Shown here in pieces: positions 16,486-26,736 of a stretch of DNA of 51,932 bases. This stretch comes from Paludibacteraceae bacterium (GTDB lineage Bacteria > Bacteroidota > Bacteroidia > Bacteroidales > Paludibacteraceae). Below the pieces are notes generated by a model. That model saw only the letters and a program-made list of their open reading frames with translations. It did not search any database and was not told where the DNA came from. The stretch spans positions 1 to 51,932 of the forward strand of contig JAFYSB010000016.1 in assembly GCA_017546705.1 (NCBI GenBank), written 5' to 3'. Within the stretch, counting starts at the first letter, position 1. Each line of letters opens with the position of its first letter. Both the position numbers and the translations under genes were made by a program.

Positions 16486-18888
16486 TGACATAGAAGTACG
16501 GCTTTCATGCATGCTTTGCTTGCCGCGATCATTCGTCCAGTAGGGATAAGTAGGATGATCGTATTTATCAAACACATATTCTGTTAGTGCTGTTCCAAAA
16601 TCATAAATGTTATAGCAAGTAACATCCAATTGGAATGGTATTTGCTTTATCCACCAACGTCCAGTCATTCGTAAGTCAAAGTTAAAAAACGCATCCTCAC
16701 GCTTGCCAAAGAAGTTGTTTGCCATATTGATGCCTTTAGCGTCATCATTCCAAATAGCTACTTGCTGATGACCATTTGTCTGATATGATTCTGCGATAAA
16801 GTTTGCGAATGGTTGACCATCTTTGAACTTTCCATTCAAACTTACAGAGAAATATTTACATGCATTATAAGTTACTTGCAAACGCAAAATAAAGGATTTG
16901 TCTTGATTAAGACGGCTATTCCCTTGATATGGTAGATCCTCTTCACGAGCTACTTTATACGCATTTGGATTAGCACTTGATTCTGCCAACACGCCGATAT
17001 TGTTGTGTAGAGGACCATTACCTATGGTAGATAGCCCTGCCATTAAATAGCTTTGCCATGACAAACTAACAAACCATTTCTTTCCTGTATAAGAATATTT
17101 TGCCACATTAGACATGTAATATGGTGTACGTCCACCTACTGTACCACTCATTAAGTCCATTGGCTGCAGACCAACCGTGTAATTCTTTACTCCTTCTCGC
17201 CAATAATACAACCCATTTTCTGCAAACATATTGGCATCCAATCCGTTAGTATAATCTGTGAACCACATGTTGTAGTACTTGCGAATACTTGACCACAATG
17301 CAAACTGATGCTTCGATTCTTTGTCAAAGGTAAAACGAATCGGAATATCCAATACAGCATAGGATGGCTGATGTGCCCATAAATCTTTTTCAATGGCATG
17401 ATATTTACCACCTGTTGTCGCTAATAATGTACCGTCCGCATAGCGAATTTCGCCATTCAAGTAGTCGTTGCTCAGGTATTGAACTTCGTTCATGGTGTAA
17501 CTCATACGGTTGTGCGAAAGGTTCAAACCCATTTGAAACCACCAATTAGGTTTCCAATCTAAGGCAAACTTAGCCAACCAATTAGGACTGATTACGGACT
17601 TACCGTTTAATGCTATTCCGTCTAATGACACTCCCAAATGTGCTTGCAAGCGTAATCCACGCGCCAACTCATATTCTGCCACTAACAGAGCTTCATCCTC
17701 CAATAATCCTGCTCCATAAGCAGCTGATTGCCAATGATATGTATACAATGGTGTACGTTTTTTGTCTGCTATGCTTTGCATATATACATCATTGCTCCAG
17801 ACATCTGTTGTTGGATTAAAATGTACAAACGAATTATATCCCTCAGCATGTACGCGTAACCATGGCAATAACTGTTGGTCGTATTGTACAGACAAACTGA
17901 CCTCATTTGTGTTTCCGTCTGCATACCAAGGGTCAAATGCTTCGCCATCTTGATCAAGTAAGTTGCGTGCGAACTCCAAACTATCGTGCTTCACTTGGCT
18001 CAATGCCCAACTCAATCCCGCTACCAATTTTCCGCCATTTGCAAATGTCTTTGTTCCATACATCGCTGCTGTATATGCCTGCAAATCAGCTACTTCATTG
18101 TGGTTGTACAGAAACTCGGAGTACATGTCCCCTCTACCCTGTGCCACTAAATAATAGTTCAGCTGATCCAGTACGTTATTCTTTGGCATGGGTAATTCGC
18201 CATCCAATTGTGCTGTGTAATAAGGAGTTGAGTACATTCCTGATATACCCGTATGATCAAAAGCAGTCTGTGTTCGCCAACCATAATGCGCATAGGCATG
18301 TTGGTAATACTGCTTACCGTAGGCAGGAATAGCAAACGTAGCCTCTACTCCACCTGTACCTATCACGTGGTTCCGCATTTCCACGGGACGGCTATCCATG
18401 GTGCGTTCTTCACCAGAAGAGTGAAATAGATTGATCAACTCACACGTACCAGGCGAGATGCCACCTAAGTTACCCAAGTTGCCCTTGAGCGTAAGTGATT
18501 GCTGTTGCAGGGTGTCATCCGAAAATCGGATAACTCCCTCATGATAATCAAGGACAAAATTTGTACGTAACATATTGGTATATAGCATCGTACTTCCTAC
18601 TTGGTAACGGCTATCAATGCGCATTCCATTCAACAAATATTTGTTTTGACGGAACGAGTTACCTGCAATAGAAAATACGTTTTGGTCGCCCAAATTCCAT
18701 TCACCAGTCGTTTCTGCTTCATAGACCACATAGTCGGAATAGTTATCCAAATAGTGACCTAAATCGCCATTGATATACCACTCGCGGAAAAATTCACTTC
18801 CCACACTATCTACTCCAAAAGACGGAAAAACCTCAGCACGCAACTGCATGCTGAGGCATATTGTAATCAAAAGTACGAACCTTTTCAT
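16408..18888 (-). CDS. TonB-dependent-receptor-like outer-membrane protein
   Basis: An 826-aa predicted outer-membrane barrel with a signal peptide ([17 protein letters not shown]). The N-terminal 150 residues look like a receptor plug ([19 protein letters not shown]), but the carboxypeptidase-like domain usual in Bacteroidota receptors is absent and no clear TonB box is seen. The rest is long amphipathic strands ending [18 protein letters not shown], the usual final-strand pattern of Bacteroidota receptors, followed by a short polar tail. The start overlaps the dnaJ stop by 4 bp, so it is translated with the chaperone genes. The 3' end runs 78 bp into the convergent O-antigen ligase gene. 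The ligand is unknown. Confidence 0.82.
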   Translation of the reverse strand: MKRFVLLITICLSMQLRAEVFPSFGVDSVGSEFFREWYINGDLGHYLDNYSDYVVYEAETTGEWNLGDQNVFSIAGNSFRQNKYLLNGMRIDSRYQVGSTMLYTNMLRTNFVLDYHEGVIRFSDDTLQQQSLTLKGNLGNLGGISPGTCELINLFHSSGEERTMDSRPVEMRNHVIGTGGVEATFAIPAYGKQYYQHAYAHYGWRTQTAFDHTGISGMYSTPYYTAQLDGELPMPKNNVLDQLNYYLVAQGRGDMYSEFLYNHNEVADLQAYTAAMYGTKTFANGGKLVAGLSWALSQVKHDSLEFARNLLDQDGEAFDPWYADGNTNEVSLSVQYDQQLLPWLRVHAEGYNSFVHFNPTTDVWSNDVYMQSIADKKRTPLYTYHWQSAAYGAGLLEDEALLVAEYELARGLRLQAHLGVSLDGIALNGKSVISPNWLAKFALDWKPNWWFQMGLNLSHNRMSYTMNEVQYLSNDYLNGEIRYADGTLLATTGGKYHAIEKDLWAHQPSYAVLDIPIRFTFDKESKHQFALWSSIRKYYNMWFTDYTNGLDANMFAENGLYYWREGVKNYTVGLQPMDLMSGTVGGRTPYYMSNVAKYSYTGKKWFVSLSWQSYLMAGLSTIGNGPLHNNIGVLAESSANPNAYKVAREEDLPYQGNSRLNQDKSFILRLQVTYNACKYFSVSLNGKFKDGQPFANFIAESYQTNGHQQVAIWNDDAKGINMANNFFGKREDAFFNFDLRMTGRWWIKQIPFQLDVTCYNIYDFGTALTEYVFDKYDHPTYPYWTNDRGKQSMHESRTSMSLCIPRGLLMTLRVGLETDKNHPHTP

Positions 18889-20045
18889 CCAAACAAATTC
18901 TTAAAGAAATTCTTCTTATCGCTTGCTCCGGGACGCACATTCTCGCTCTCCTTGAGTTTCTCAATCATCTTCTTCTCTTCTTTGTTGAGTGCCTCTGGAA
19001 TATACACGCCCACATTGATCAGCATATCGCCTGTACCATACTGACGAGCATACTGGTCAATCATTGGCAGACCTTTACCTCTCATTCTCAGCACCTTACC
19101 AGGTTGTGTACCAGGAGCGATGGTGATCTTAGCTTCTCCTTGCAAGGTAGGTATCTGCACTTGTCCGCCCAAGATAGCCGTAGGCATATCCAATAGCAGG
19201 TTATATACCAAATCGCTACCATCGCGCAAGAAATCCTTGTGCTCTTCTTCCTCAATCAACACCAGCAAATCGCCGTTCACGCCGCCATGAGGAGCCGCAT
19301 TACCCTTGCCTTGCACAGGTATCTGCATGCCGCCAGCCACACCCGCAGGGATATGAATCTCGATGATCTCCTCTTCGCGAACCACACCTTCGCCATGGCA
19401 GTGTGTACATTTATTCTTGATGATCTTACCCTCGCCATGGCAGTTTGGACATTCGCTCTGCACCTGCATCATGCCGAAGATACCACGTTGTGCACTCACC
19501 ACGCGACCCGTTCCATGACATTTTGGACATGTCTCTACATTACCATCTGCGCTACCCGAACCGTTACAATGCGAGCAGTTCACTAGTTTCTTCACCTTGA
19601 TCTTTTTGTCCACGCCCGTAGCTATTTCTTCTAAGGTAACGCGCACACGCACGCGCAAGTCGCTGCCGCGACGCACACGCTGACCGCCACCACGACTGCC
19701 ACCGCCAAAGAAACTGGAGAAGCCTCCGCCGCCCATGCCCCATTCAGAGAATAGGTCACCAAACTGCGAGAAGATATCTTCCATGTTCATACCTCCGCCA
19801 CCGAAGCCGCTTGCGCCACCCATACCGGCATGACCAAACTGGTCATAGCGTTGACGTTTCTGTGGGTCAGATAGCACCTCGTATGCTTCTGCAGCTTCTT
19901 TGAATTTCTCCTCAGCCGCTTTGTCACCTGGGTTCTTGTCAGGGTGATACTTTACCGCCATCTTGCGGTAAGCCTTCTTTATCTCGTCTGCTGTCGCGGT
20001 CTTACCCACGCCCAGCACCTCGTAATAATCTCTTTTCTCTGCCAT
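18885..20045 (-). CDS. dnaJ: Chaperone DnaJ
   Basis: A 386-aa Hsp40 that delivers unfolded proteins to DnaK and stimulates its ATPase. The J domain (residues 5-70) includes the essential HPD in [11 protein letters not shown] Gly/Phe-rich linker (about 75-125) follows, then the zinc domain with all four CxxCxGxG modules ([32 protein letters not shown]), then the C-terminal substrate-binding domain. Length and order are normal. It lies downstream of grpE in the same direction, separated by 144 bp that are almost entirely word-and-hairpin repeat. No CIRCE element was seen. Confidence 0.97.
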   Translation of the reverse strand: MAEKRDYYEVLGVGKTATADEIKKAYRKMAVKYHPDKNPGDKAAEEKFKEAAEAYEVLSDPQKRQRYDQFGHAGMGGASGFGGGGMNMEDIFSQFGDLFSEWGMGGGGFSSFFGGGSRGGGQRVRRGSDLRVRVRVTLEEIATGVDKKIKVKKLVNCSHCNGSGSADGNVETCPKCHGTGRVVSAQRGIFGMMQVQSECPNCHGEGKIIKNKCTHCHGEGVVREEEIIEIHIPAGVAGGMQIPVQGKGNAAPHGGVNGDLLVLIEEEEHKDFLRDGSDLVYNLLLDMPTAILGGQVQIPTLQGEAKITIAPGTQPGKVLRMRGKGLPMIDQYARQYGTGDMLINVGVYIPEALNKEEKKMIEKLKESENVRPGASDKKNFFKNLFG

Positions 20046-20067
20046 AATTATATTTGATCATTTCATT

Positions 20068-20189
20068 GTTAGACCACTCCGTTGTTTGACCGCTTTGCTG
20101 TTAGACCACGTTGTTGCTAGATTCAAGAGTCTAACTTCTAACAGTGCTATGCACGGTCTAACTTCTAACAGTCCGCAGGACGGTCTAAT
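20068..20189. repeat. Heptamer repeat with covarying hairpins between grpE and dnaJ
   Basis: Two exact-length 27-bp units in tandem (20129-20155 and 20156-20182). Each has the heptamers GTCTAAC and TTCTAAC followed by a 13-bp hairpin block: GTGC-TAT-GCAC in one and GTCC-GCA-GGAC in the other. A third partial GTCTAAT (20183-20189) touches the grpE stop. The units differ only in the hairpin, and the third stem pair changes on both arms. Two copies in the opposite orientation, GTTAGAC, lie at 20068-20074 and 20100-20106, so larger foldback structures are also possible. Confidence 0.88.
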
Positions 20190-20786
20190 TTATTCACCCA
20201 CAACGACCTTAGAAAAGCGAATCACTTTCTCGCCCAAGGTGTAACCCTTTTGTGTACAGTCAATTACTTTACCTTTCTTGTCTTCGCCTGCAGCAAAAGT
20301 AGTGATGGCTTCGTGCAAGTCGGTATTGAATTCAGCGTCAGTTGTGTCGATTGCTTTCACATCGTTGGCAGCCAAGAAACCTACGAACTTGCTATAGATG
20401 AGTTCAATACCTTGACGCACTGCCTCGATGTCATCCGTTTTCTCCATCGCTACTTTGGCACGCTCAAAGTCGTCCACCAATGGCAACATATCTTTGAAGA
20501 TACGCTCGCCAGCAGTAGTCATGAGTTCGAGTTTCTCTTTGTTGGTGCGACGACGGAAATTGTCAAACTCTGCCATTTGGCGTAGTTTGAGGTCTTCCAA
20601 CTCTGCCACTCGTGCCTCTAGTTCTGCCACTTTGACTTGCAATGGGTCAGTCTCTGACACTTCTTCGGCAGCAGTCGCTTCACCGTCATTCACCGCCTCG
20701 CCGTTGTTTACTGTTTCCACAATTTCCTTTTCAACCTGATTTTCAATAGGTTGCTCTACTTGTTTTTTATCTTTATTCTTTGTCAT
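20190..20786 (-). CDS. grpE: Nucleotide exchange factor GrpE
   Basis: A 198-aa co-chaperone that releases ADP from DnaK. It starts at ATG 20786 (MTKNKDKK); a TTG two codons upstream is possible but weaker. An acidic, disordered N-terminus (about 1-55) leads into the long dimerising helix (VAELEARVAELEDLKLRQMAE), the conserved DNFRRRTNKEK segment, LLPLVDDFERA, and a C-terminal beta domain ending in GYTLGEKVIRFSKVVV. All are typical. It is followed by dnaJ and a receptor-like barrel gene. dnaK is not in this window. Confidence 0.95.
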   Translation of the reverse strand: MTKNKDKKQVEQPIENQVEKEIVETVNNGEAVNDGEATAAEEVSETDPLQVKVAELEARVAELEDLKLRQMAEFDNFRRRTNKEKLELMTTAGERIFKDMLPLVDDFERAKVAMEKTDDIEAVRQGIELIYSKFVGFLAANDVKAIDTTDAEFNTDLHEAITTFAAGEDKKGKVIDCTQKGYTLGEKVIRFSKVVVGE

Positions 20787-21040
20787 AATCAAAATTTATT
20801 ACACTGTAATACTCTTCTTACAATCTCCGTGCCATACCCTATAGACTACAATAATTAAAAATCACGTATTAAACAGCCTAACTCACTATCAAACAAATAC
20901 TTCTACTAGCAATTCACTTTAAAACAATTGGAATGATGCACACAAAACATTAGTTTTCAACATGACAAAATGACAGCCACACAGACTATTTCCCATAAAT
21001 CGGTCCATTCGGCAAACATTCGGGAGCCATTAAAAAGACA

Positions 21041-22966
21041 TTAGAATTGCTCAGCATAGGTACACCCCTCACGCCAACGAGAGCACCCATAGCGTGTTTT
21101 TCCACGAATAATTGTGCCTTTTCCACAAACAGGACAACGCATGCCCGCCTTATCGGCTTTTACATCACGGACAACCTCTGAAGTCATCTGCTTGAGTTCA
21201 TCTAGAAATTGTTGCGCAGTAAACGTGCCGCGTTCTATTTCACGCAATTTCTTCTCCCATAATCCTGTGAGTTCTGCAGACTTCAGCAATGGCGAAATGA
21301 TTGTTTGTATCAAATTAATACCCAATGAAGTAGCGTGGATATTCTTTTTCTCACGCACGATATACTTACGTTGAAAAAGCTTCTCAATGATAGCAGCTCG
21401 CGTACTTGGGCGACCTATACCATTCTCCTTCATTGCATCGCGCAGTTCCTCATCTTCCACCGTCTTGCCCGCTGTTTCCATAGCACGCAATAAGGTAGCC
21501 TCGGTGTAGTATTTAGGCGGGGTGGTAGTTTTCTCCTGCAACTGTGGTTCATGAGGTCCTGATTCTCCTTTCACAAATGCTGGCAAACTCTTTTGCTCCT
21601 CTTGTGCTTCATCTTCTTGCTTTTCTTTGGCAAATACCTCACGCCAACCCATCTTAAGAATTTGACGACCTGTCACTTTGAAATCAACATTACCTGCTTT
21701 AGCAAGTACAGTTGTATTCGATACCTCGCAATCAGGATAGAAAGCCGCTATAAAACGCAATGCTACTAGGTTATACACCTTGCGCTCCAATTCTGACAGA
21801 TTGTCTGGTCGCTGTCCAGTCGGGATGATGGCATGGTGGTCGGTAACCTTCTTATTGTCGAATACTTTCTTTGATTTAGGCAAACTACCCGCACCCTTCT
21901 TACCATCTGCCTGCAATGGTAACAACGGCGTTACTTGTGGAAAATAATCCTTAATTCCCTGCAATGTAGCGGGGACTTTGGGATAGATATCATCGCTCAA
22001 ATAGGTGGTATCCACACGTGGATAGGTAGTCACATGCTTCTCGTAGAGACTTTGAATAATCTTCAGTGTATCATCTGCCGAAAGACCAAACTTCTTATTG
22101 CATTCCACTTGTAAGGAAGTAAGGTCAAAGAGTCGAGGTGCATATTCTACGCCTTTTTTCTTCTCCACAGAAATAATCTCCAATGGTAGATCCTTGATTG
22201 AATCTACCAACGCCTGTCCTTTCTCTAACGATATGATTGCATAATCATCTTCTTCTACTGGCAGTTGCGCAGAAAAAGTAGTGTCGCGATAAATGGTTTT
22301 GAGTTCCCAATAAGTGCGAGGAACAAAGTTCTCTATCTCGTGTTGTCGTTTGACAATCAATGCTAGTGTAGGTGTCTGCACACGCCCAATACTCAGCACC
22401 TGCCTATCCTTACCCACACCTTTTGCAAAACGCAGCGTGTACGCACGCGTAGCGTTCATGCCCAACAGCCAATCGCCAATAGCACGCATCATGCCCGCCT
22501 CATAGAGACGCTGATACTCACTTTGATCTTTCAATTTCTGAAAGCCCTCTCGTATTGCCTCTTCCGTTAGCGAGGAAATCCATAGTCGCTTCACAGGCAC
22601 TTTGCAACCAGCCTTCTGATACACCCATCGCTGAATCAGTTCTCCCTCTTGCCCAGCATCACCGCAGTTAATCACTTCATCTGCCCTTGCAATAAGATTC
22701 TTAATGGTATTAAATTGTTTCTGCACACCCTTATCCTCACTCACTTTAATACCAAAACGCAGAGGCACCATCGGCAGGGAGGAAAGGTTCCACCCCTTCC
22801 ATTGTTCGTTGTATTCGTGCGGATCAAGCAATGCGCAGAGATGACCAAAGGTCCAAGTCACACAGTAACCATTGCCCTCCATAAAACCGTCGTGCTGGGT
22901 ATTAGCTCCCAGCACGCGCGCTATATCTCGTCCTACGGACGGTTTCTCTGCAACACAAACAATCAT
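21041..22966 (-). CDS. topB: DNA topoisomerase III
   Basis: A 641-aa type IA topoisomerase that relaxes and decatenates DNA. The N-terminal Toprim domain starts with CVAEKPSVGRDIA and carries the metal-binding acid cluster near NCGDAGQEGE. The active-site tyrosine sits in TTYPRVDTTYLSDD (about residue 313). The C-terminal region contains NGIGRPSTRA and ends in a single zinc-ribbon (CPVCGKGTIIRGKTRYGC). The length is slightly shorter than Escherichia coli TopB, as usual in Bacteroidota. The start is 14 bp downstream of the tyrosine kinase stop, so it is probably at the tail of the polysaccharide export operon, although its role is unrelated. The 254 bp downstream to grpE contain no recognised gene. 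Confidence 0.94.
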   Translation of the reverse strand: MIVCVAEKPSVGRDIARVLGANTQHDGFMEGNGYCVTWTFGHLCALLDPHEYNEQWKGWNLSSLPMVPLRFGIKVSEDKGVQKQFNTIKNLIARADEVINCGDAGQEGELIQRWVYQKAGCKVPVKRLWISSLTEEAIREGFQKLKDQSEYQRLYEAGMMRAIGDWLLGMNATRAYTLRFAKGVGKDRQVLSIGRVQTPTLALIVKRQHEIENFVPRTYWELKTIYRDTTFSAQLPVEEDDYAIISLEKGQALVDSIKDLPLEIISVEKKKGVEYAPRLFDLTSLQVECNKKFGLSADDTLKIIQSLYEKHVTTYPRVDTTYLSDDIYPKVPATLQGIKDYFPQVTPLLPLQADGKKGAGSLPKSKKVFDNKKVTDHHAIIPTGQRPDNLSELERKVYNLVALRFIAAFYPDCEVSNTTVLAKAGNVDFKVTGRQILKMGWREVFAKEKQEDEAQEEQKSLPAFVKGESGPHEPQLQEKTTTPPKYYTEATLLRAMETAGKTVEDEELRDAMKENGIGRPSTRAAIIEKLFQRKYIVREKKNIHATSLGINLIQTIISPLLKSAELTGLWEKKLREIERGTFTAQQFLDELKQMTSEVVRDVKADKAGMRCPVCGKGTIIRGKTRYGCSRWREGCTYAEQF

Positions 22967-22980
22967 TCTGTTGAATCAAA

Positions 22981-25320
22981 TTAGGCTTTCTTTAGCTGCC
23001 ACCATTTCTTCTTTGTTGTTTGATGACCATAGCCATAACCGTAACCATAGCCTATCTTCTTCGCATCTACACCATTCAATACAGCAACCATCTTTGGCAA
23101 GCGTTGTTGCTCATGTGTTTGGTTCAAGAAATCGATCAAATCGAATGTGGTATAATTTGCACGAGTTACATAGATTGTCATATCTGCCACACGATTAAGC
23201 AAGAAAGTATCACTTACCAAGGCCACAGGAGCAGAGTCTATCACCACGCAATCATATCGTTTGCGCAATTCCGTAAATAGCACATCCAGTCTCTCACTCT
23301 GTAATAACTCACTTGGATTTGGAGGAATCACACCTGCTGGTAAAATATCCAAATTCTTTATAGAAGAAGTAACAATGGTATCTTCTAGTGTATAGGAGTC
23401 ATTCGACAAATAACTAGTTAAGCAACCCTGACTTGGCAGATTCAAATAATTCGCCAACATTGGTTTACGAATATCTAATCCCACCAAGGCCACTTTTTTT
23501 CCAAGCAATGCCATAGATATAGCCAAGTTGGTTGCCACATATGACTTTCCTTCGCCATTGACACTTGATGTTACCAACATTACAGGACATTCCTTAGATA
23601 CTGGTTGCATAAAACTAATATTTGTTCGCAATGTACGGAACAACTCAGCAGATACAGAATTCTCACCTTCGCGCACTGCGATATGCTCACCGCGATGGTT
23701 CTTAACCAACATACCACCAAAAGAGATTTTCAGTTTCTTTTCAAGTTCTTTGTAATCGTTCGATATACGATTATTCATCATATCATATAGAATCATTATT
23801 CCCAAAGGGAAGCCCAATCCTAAAACAAGGAAAAATAATCCATATATCTTCAACTTGGGTGATACAGGTATCGGATTAACCTGTGGTGCTGCAATCACTT
23901 TTACTGGTACAATGGCTGAAGCTAATGTCAAGGAATTTTCTTCACGCTGACGAGACAAAAACAGATACAACTGCTCCTTTATTCTTTTCTCGCGCAGCAT
24001 CTCAACATACTTCATTCGTACTCCTGGTGTACTACCCAAGCCTAATTTAGCTATATCATAACGTTCTTGCAAGTCAGCCTTCTTGATAGACAATGTTTGG
24101 CGAACATTATTCAGAGTAACTTCCAAATTACCACAAACCATAGCTAATTCCATATCTATCTGTTTCAGCATAGGGTTCTCCAGACCAGCAGAACGAACAA
24201 CGCGCACCCTCTTCATTACAAGAACATTATACTCTTCTATTGTCTTTACAAGCGCCTCATCATACAATCCTAAATTGGCTGGTATAATATTAGAGGTCTT
24301 AGAGGTATCCGCTAAAAATTCTTCAACAAATTGCACCAAGTGCAACTGGGTTTCTACTTCTGCTAAACGCTTGCGATATTCAGTACCTTCTTGAATAGAA
24401 AGTTCCGATTCCATACCAAAATCTACAATATCTTGTTCCTCTTGATAGCGCGCAATCTCTGTTTCCGAATCCAACAAATCTTTTTTCAGTAATGCGATAC
24501 GTTCATCCAAGAATATTGCAGTACTACTTGCCATCATATTTTTATCGTCAGCCGCATCTTGGTTGTAGAGATCTATTTCCATCAAAATAAAATCTTTAGC
24601 CCTTCCTGGCATATCAGTGACCGTAGATATACTGATTATGTTAGACTCTTTCTTTACTAACGCAGCAGTAATTGCCTCTTTATATTCGTTAACCCTCAAC
24701 AACATCGGCAACGTACTAATCACAAACTTATCACCAACCTCCACCTCTTCGGGGCGATGAATTGTAAACGACATCGGACCGATGCAAGTGTTAAAAGGCA
24801 TAGTCAAATCCGTTACAACATGCTTACTCTTGAGATACTTACCAAATTTCACCTGAACATGATAATCTTTCTTACGCACCTTCACTGTGACTTTAATACC
24901 TCTGTTAGTGGTATCTAACAACATTGGAGCATAATTAATAGACACATCTCGACGAGGATATTGTCCCACCCAACGCAGTTTATCTTTCTTACGATACTCC
25001 GTCTGCAAGTCTAACGTTCTGATAATCTCTGCGATTTTATCACGAGAAGTCAAAATCTCAATCTCGTCTTCTGTATTTTTCATACCACTCATACCCATCA
25101 TGCCCATCAAATCTGACTGAGGCATAAAACTATGCTCATTCTCATTACTGCGCAACATTATTTGAGAATCTACCATAAATTTATTGGTTTTGGATAAATA
25201 GGTTAAAACACCTAATCCTCCAAAAACCACACAACTCAGCGCGAACCAATACCAGTTTTTCAAAATGCGCATTACCCATGCACGGATATCTATTTCTTGA
25301 TTTTTATTTTCTTGTGTCAT
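22981..25320 (-). CDS. Polysaccharide co-polymerase and tyrosine autokinase (Wzc-like)
   Basis: A 779-aa inner-membrane protein controlling chain length and export of a capsule or exopolysaccharide. It has an N-terminal Wzz domain with a first membrane segment near residue 25, a periplasmic coiled-coil-rich stretch (about 270-440), a GNVR-like part, and a second membrane segment near residue 500. The cytoplasmic BY-kinase domain shows Walker A (SSVNGEGKS, about 585), Walker A' (VALVGLDIRKP) and Walker B (VVIDSAP). The C-terminus carries four tyrosines alternating with glycine (YGYGYGYG), the likely autophosphorylation cluster. It follows the Wza-like gene by 40 bp. Confidence 0.93.
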   Translation of the reverse strand: MTQENKNQEIDIRAWVMRILKNWYWFALSCVVFGGLGVLTYLSKTNKFMVDSQIMLRSNENEHSFMPQSDLMGMMGMSGMKNTEDEIEILTSRDKIAEIIRTLDLQTEYRKKDKLRWVGQYPRRDVSINYAPMLLDTTNRGIKVTVKVRKKDYHVQVKFGKYLKSKHVVTDLTMPFNTCIGPMSFTIHRPEEVEVGDKFVISTLPMLLRVNEYKEAITAALVKKESNIISISTVTDMPGRAKDFILMEIDLYNQDAADDKNMMASSTAIFLDERIALLKKDLLDSETEIARYQEEQDIVDFGMESELSIQEGTEYRKRLAEVETQLHLVQFVEEFLADTSKTSNIIPANLGLYDEALVKTIEEYNVLVMKRVRVVRSAGLENPMLKQIDMELAMVCGNLEVTLNNVRQTLSIKKADLQERYDIAKLGLGSTPGVRMKYVEMLREKRIKEQLYLFLSRQREENSLTLASAIVPVKVIAAPQVNPIPVSPKLKIYGLFFLVLGLGFPLGIMILYDMMNNRISNDYKELEKKLKISFGGMLVKNHRGEHIAVREGENSVSAELFRTLRTNISFMQPVSKECPVMLVTSSVNGEGKSYVATNLAISMALLGKKVALVGLDIRKPMLANYLNLPSQGCLTSYLSNDSYTLEDTIVTSSIKNLDILPAGVIPPNPSELLQSERLDVLFTELRKRYDCVVIDSAPVALVSDTFLLNRVADMTIYVTRANYTTFDLIDFLNQTHEQQRLPKMVAVLNGVDAKKIGYGYGYGYGHQTTKKKWWQLKKA

Positions 25321-25360
25321 ATTTAAAAATCCTTAAAATCTATACTATACTTTTAACTAA

Positions 25361-26188
25361 TTATTGATTGTTATTAGTCTTTAGGGCTTCACCATTATTT
25401 TGTATTGCCAACACCGAAACTACTACTGTAGCCGCACTAGCAACAGTACCCACCATACTCAACCACAAACCGATTGATTGGTTGCTTGTAGTCCTAGCTT
25501 GGTTAGGTTCTACATACACCACATCATTTTGTTGAAGATAAAAATAAGGAGAAGTAAAAACCTCATCCGAACGAAGATCCAAACGAGCGAACTCCACCTT
25601 GCCATTATTTTCACGAGTAATCAACACATTCGAGCGATTAGCATATTGTGTCAAATCTCCTGCAATACCCAATGCCTCCAACAAAGTCATACGACCATTA
25701 TTCAACGTAAAAGTACCAGGTCGTTTCACTTCTCCTAAAACGGTCACACGAGCATTCAGAAAACGCATTGTCACTATAGGATTAACCACCTGACCTTGTA
25801 ACTTACTTTCTATTAAATTTATCACTTCTGATTGTCGCAAACCTACTACATATAACTTTCCCAAAACAGGAAAATCGATATACCCCTGTTCATCCACTGT
25901 ATAATACTGAAACGACGACGTCGTAGGCACCGTACTACTTGCAGGCGACTCATAAGACACCGTTGGCAGATTATATGGTATAACTGCTTCTGGATCCAAA
26001 CCTGACACGGTGATAATCAAAGCATCATTAATCTTCACACGAGGTTCTGGCTGAGGTTTTAACGTCTTATTTACTTCTTCAGCGGTTTCAGCAGTTACTG
26101 TGCGAAAAGCAGTCAACTCTTTGCGTGTTACACAAGAAGACATTAACACTACAACTAGTAGTGCAAGCATCGATTCTTTCTTAAGCAT
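25361..26188 (-). CDS. Polysaccharide export outer-membrane lipoprotein (Wza-like)
   Basis: A 275-aa lipoprotein with signal peptide and lipobox (MSSC, Cys19 from the ATG at 26188; a GTG three codons earlier is possible). It contains a Poly_export domain (KINDALIITVSG), SLBB-type modules (YFPVLGKLYVVGL-like and VTVLGEVKRPGTF) and a C-terminal hydrophobic helix (about 240-265) that could cross the outer membrane as in Wza. It forms the export channel that works with the tyrosine kinase encoded next. No glycosyltransferases are adjacent in this operon, so the polymer's own synthesis genes lie elsewhere, possibly including the 13-16 kb cluster. Confidence 0.92.
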   Translation of the reverse strand: MLKKESMLALLVVVLMSSCVTRKELTAFRTVTAETAEEVNKTLKPQPEPRVKINDALIITVSGLDPEAVIPYNLPTVSYESPASSTVPTTSSFQYYTVDEQGYIDFPVLGKLYVVGLRQSEVINLIESKLQGQVVNPIVTMRFLNARVTVLGEVKRPGTFTLNNGRMTLLEALGIAGDLTQYANRSNVLITRENNGKVEFARLDLRSDEVFTSPYFYLQQNDVVYVEPNQARTTSNQSIGLWLSMVGTVASAATVVVSVLAIQNNGEALKTNNNQ

Positions 26189-26227
26189 ATATCTCACAAA
26201 TTTTTATTTTACAAAATTTTAAGCCCG

Positions 26228-26259
26228 CAAAGGTACTACTTTTTTTTCATATAGCCAAA
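26228..26259 (-). promoter_or_regulatory. Promoter of the polysaccharide export operon
   Basis: Minus strand: -33 TTTG (26256-26259), a 20-bp spacer with an eight-A tract, -7 TACCTTTG (26228-26235). Start codon about 40 bp downstream. Confidence 0.8.
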
Positions 26260-26348
26260 TATTTTGTTTTTTTTCATGCATTTATCCTATATTCATTGAA
26301 GTTAGACCACAGAGACGCCCACGAAGTTGATGAGATTTTACAATGTAT

Positions 26349-26380
26349 CTTGCGCAATTCAAAAAAAAGTAGTACCTTTG
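26349..26380 (+). promoter_or_regulatory. Promoter of the DUF59-lpxH-mazG genes
   Basis: CTTG at -33 (26349-26352), a 20-bp spacer containing eight A residues, -7 TACCTTTG (26373-26380). The DUF59 gene starts 28 bp downstream. It is divergent from the polysaccharide export promoter. Confidence 0.78.
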
Positions 26381-26408
26381 TGGCTTGTTTTATGAAGCAT
26401 TTAGATAA

Positions 26409-26723
26409 ATGAACGAATTTTTAGAACTCGAAGAGCAGGTACTCCGCATGATCAAAACGGTTTACGACCCTGAGATACCTGTCAACGTATATGAATTAGG
26501 ATTGATCTACAAGATCGATCTACCAGGGGACGGCATTTGCAATATTGACATGACCCTCACCGCACCCAACTGCCCTGCGGCTGATTTCCTCGTTGAGGAC
26601 ATTAAGCAGAAAGTTGGTTCTGTGGACGGCATCAGCACGGTTAACGTGAATATCGTCTTTGAACCTGAATGGACCAAAGACATGATGTCTGAAGAAGCAA
26701 AACTGGAACTCGGCTTCCTTTAG
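26409..26723 (+). CDS. DUF59/MIP18-family Fe-S assembly protein (SufT-like)
   Basis: A 104-aa cytoplasmic protein of the DUF59 (MIP18) family that helps mature iron-sulfur proteins. The family core is clear: VYDPEIPVNVYELGLIY, then a central acidic strand, and the reactive-cysteine segment MTLTAPNCPAADF, ending with a VNIVFEPEWTKDMMSEEAKLELG tail (residues about 81-103). This is the normal full length. It heads the lpxH-mazG transcription unit and is separated from lpxH by a repeat-rich 58-bp spacer. The other SUF genes are not nearby. Confidence 0.9.
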   Translation: MNEFLELEEQVLRMIKTVYDPEIPVNVYELGLIYKIDLPGDGICNIDMTLTAPNCPAADFLVEDIKQKVGSVDGISTVNVNIVFEPEWTKDMMSEEAKLELGFL

Positions 26724-26736
26724 TCCTTAGCTTAGC

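Noticed and set aside
20068-20189. CRISPR array interpretation of the grpE-dnaJ repeats
   Set aside because: Units are 27 bp without unique spacers and there are no cas genes; the variable parts are self-complementary hairpins.
20787-21040. Possible heat-shock operator (CIRCE) upstream of grpE
   Set aside because: No inverted TTAGCACTC-type repeat is present; the region shows only AT-rich sequence.
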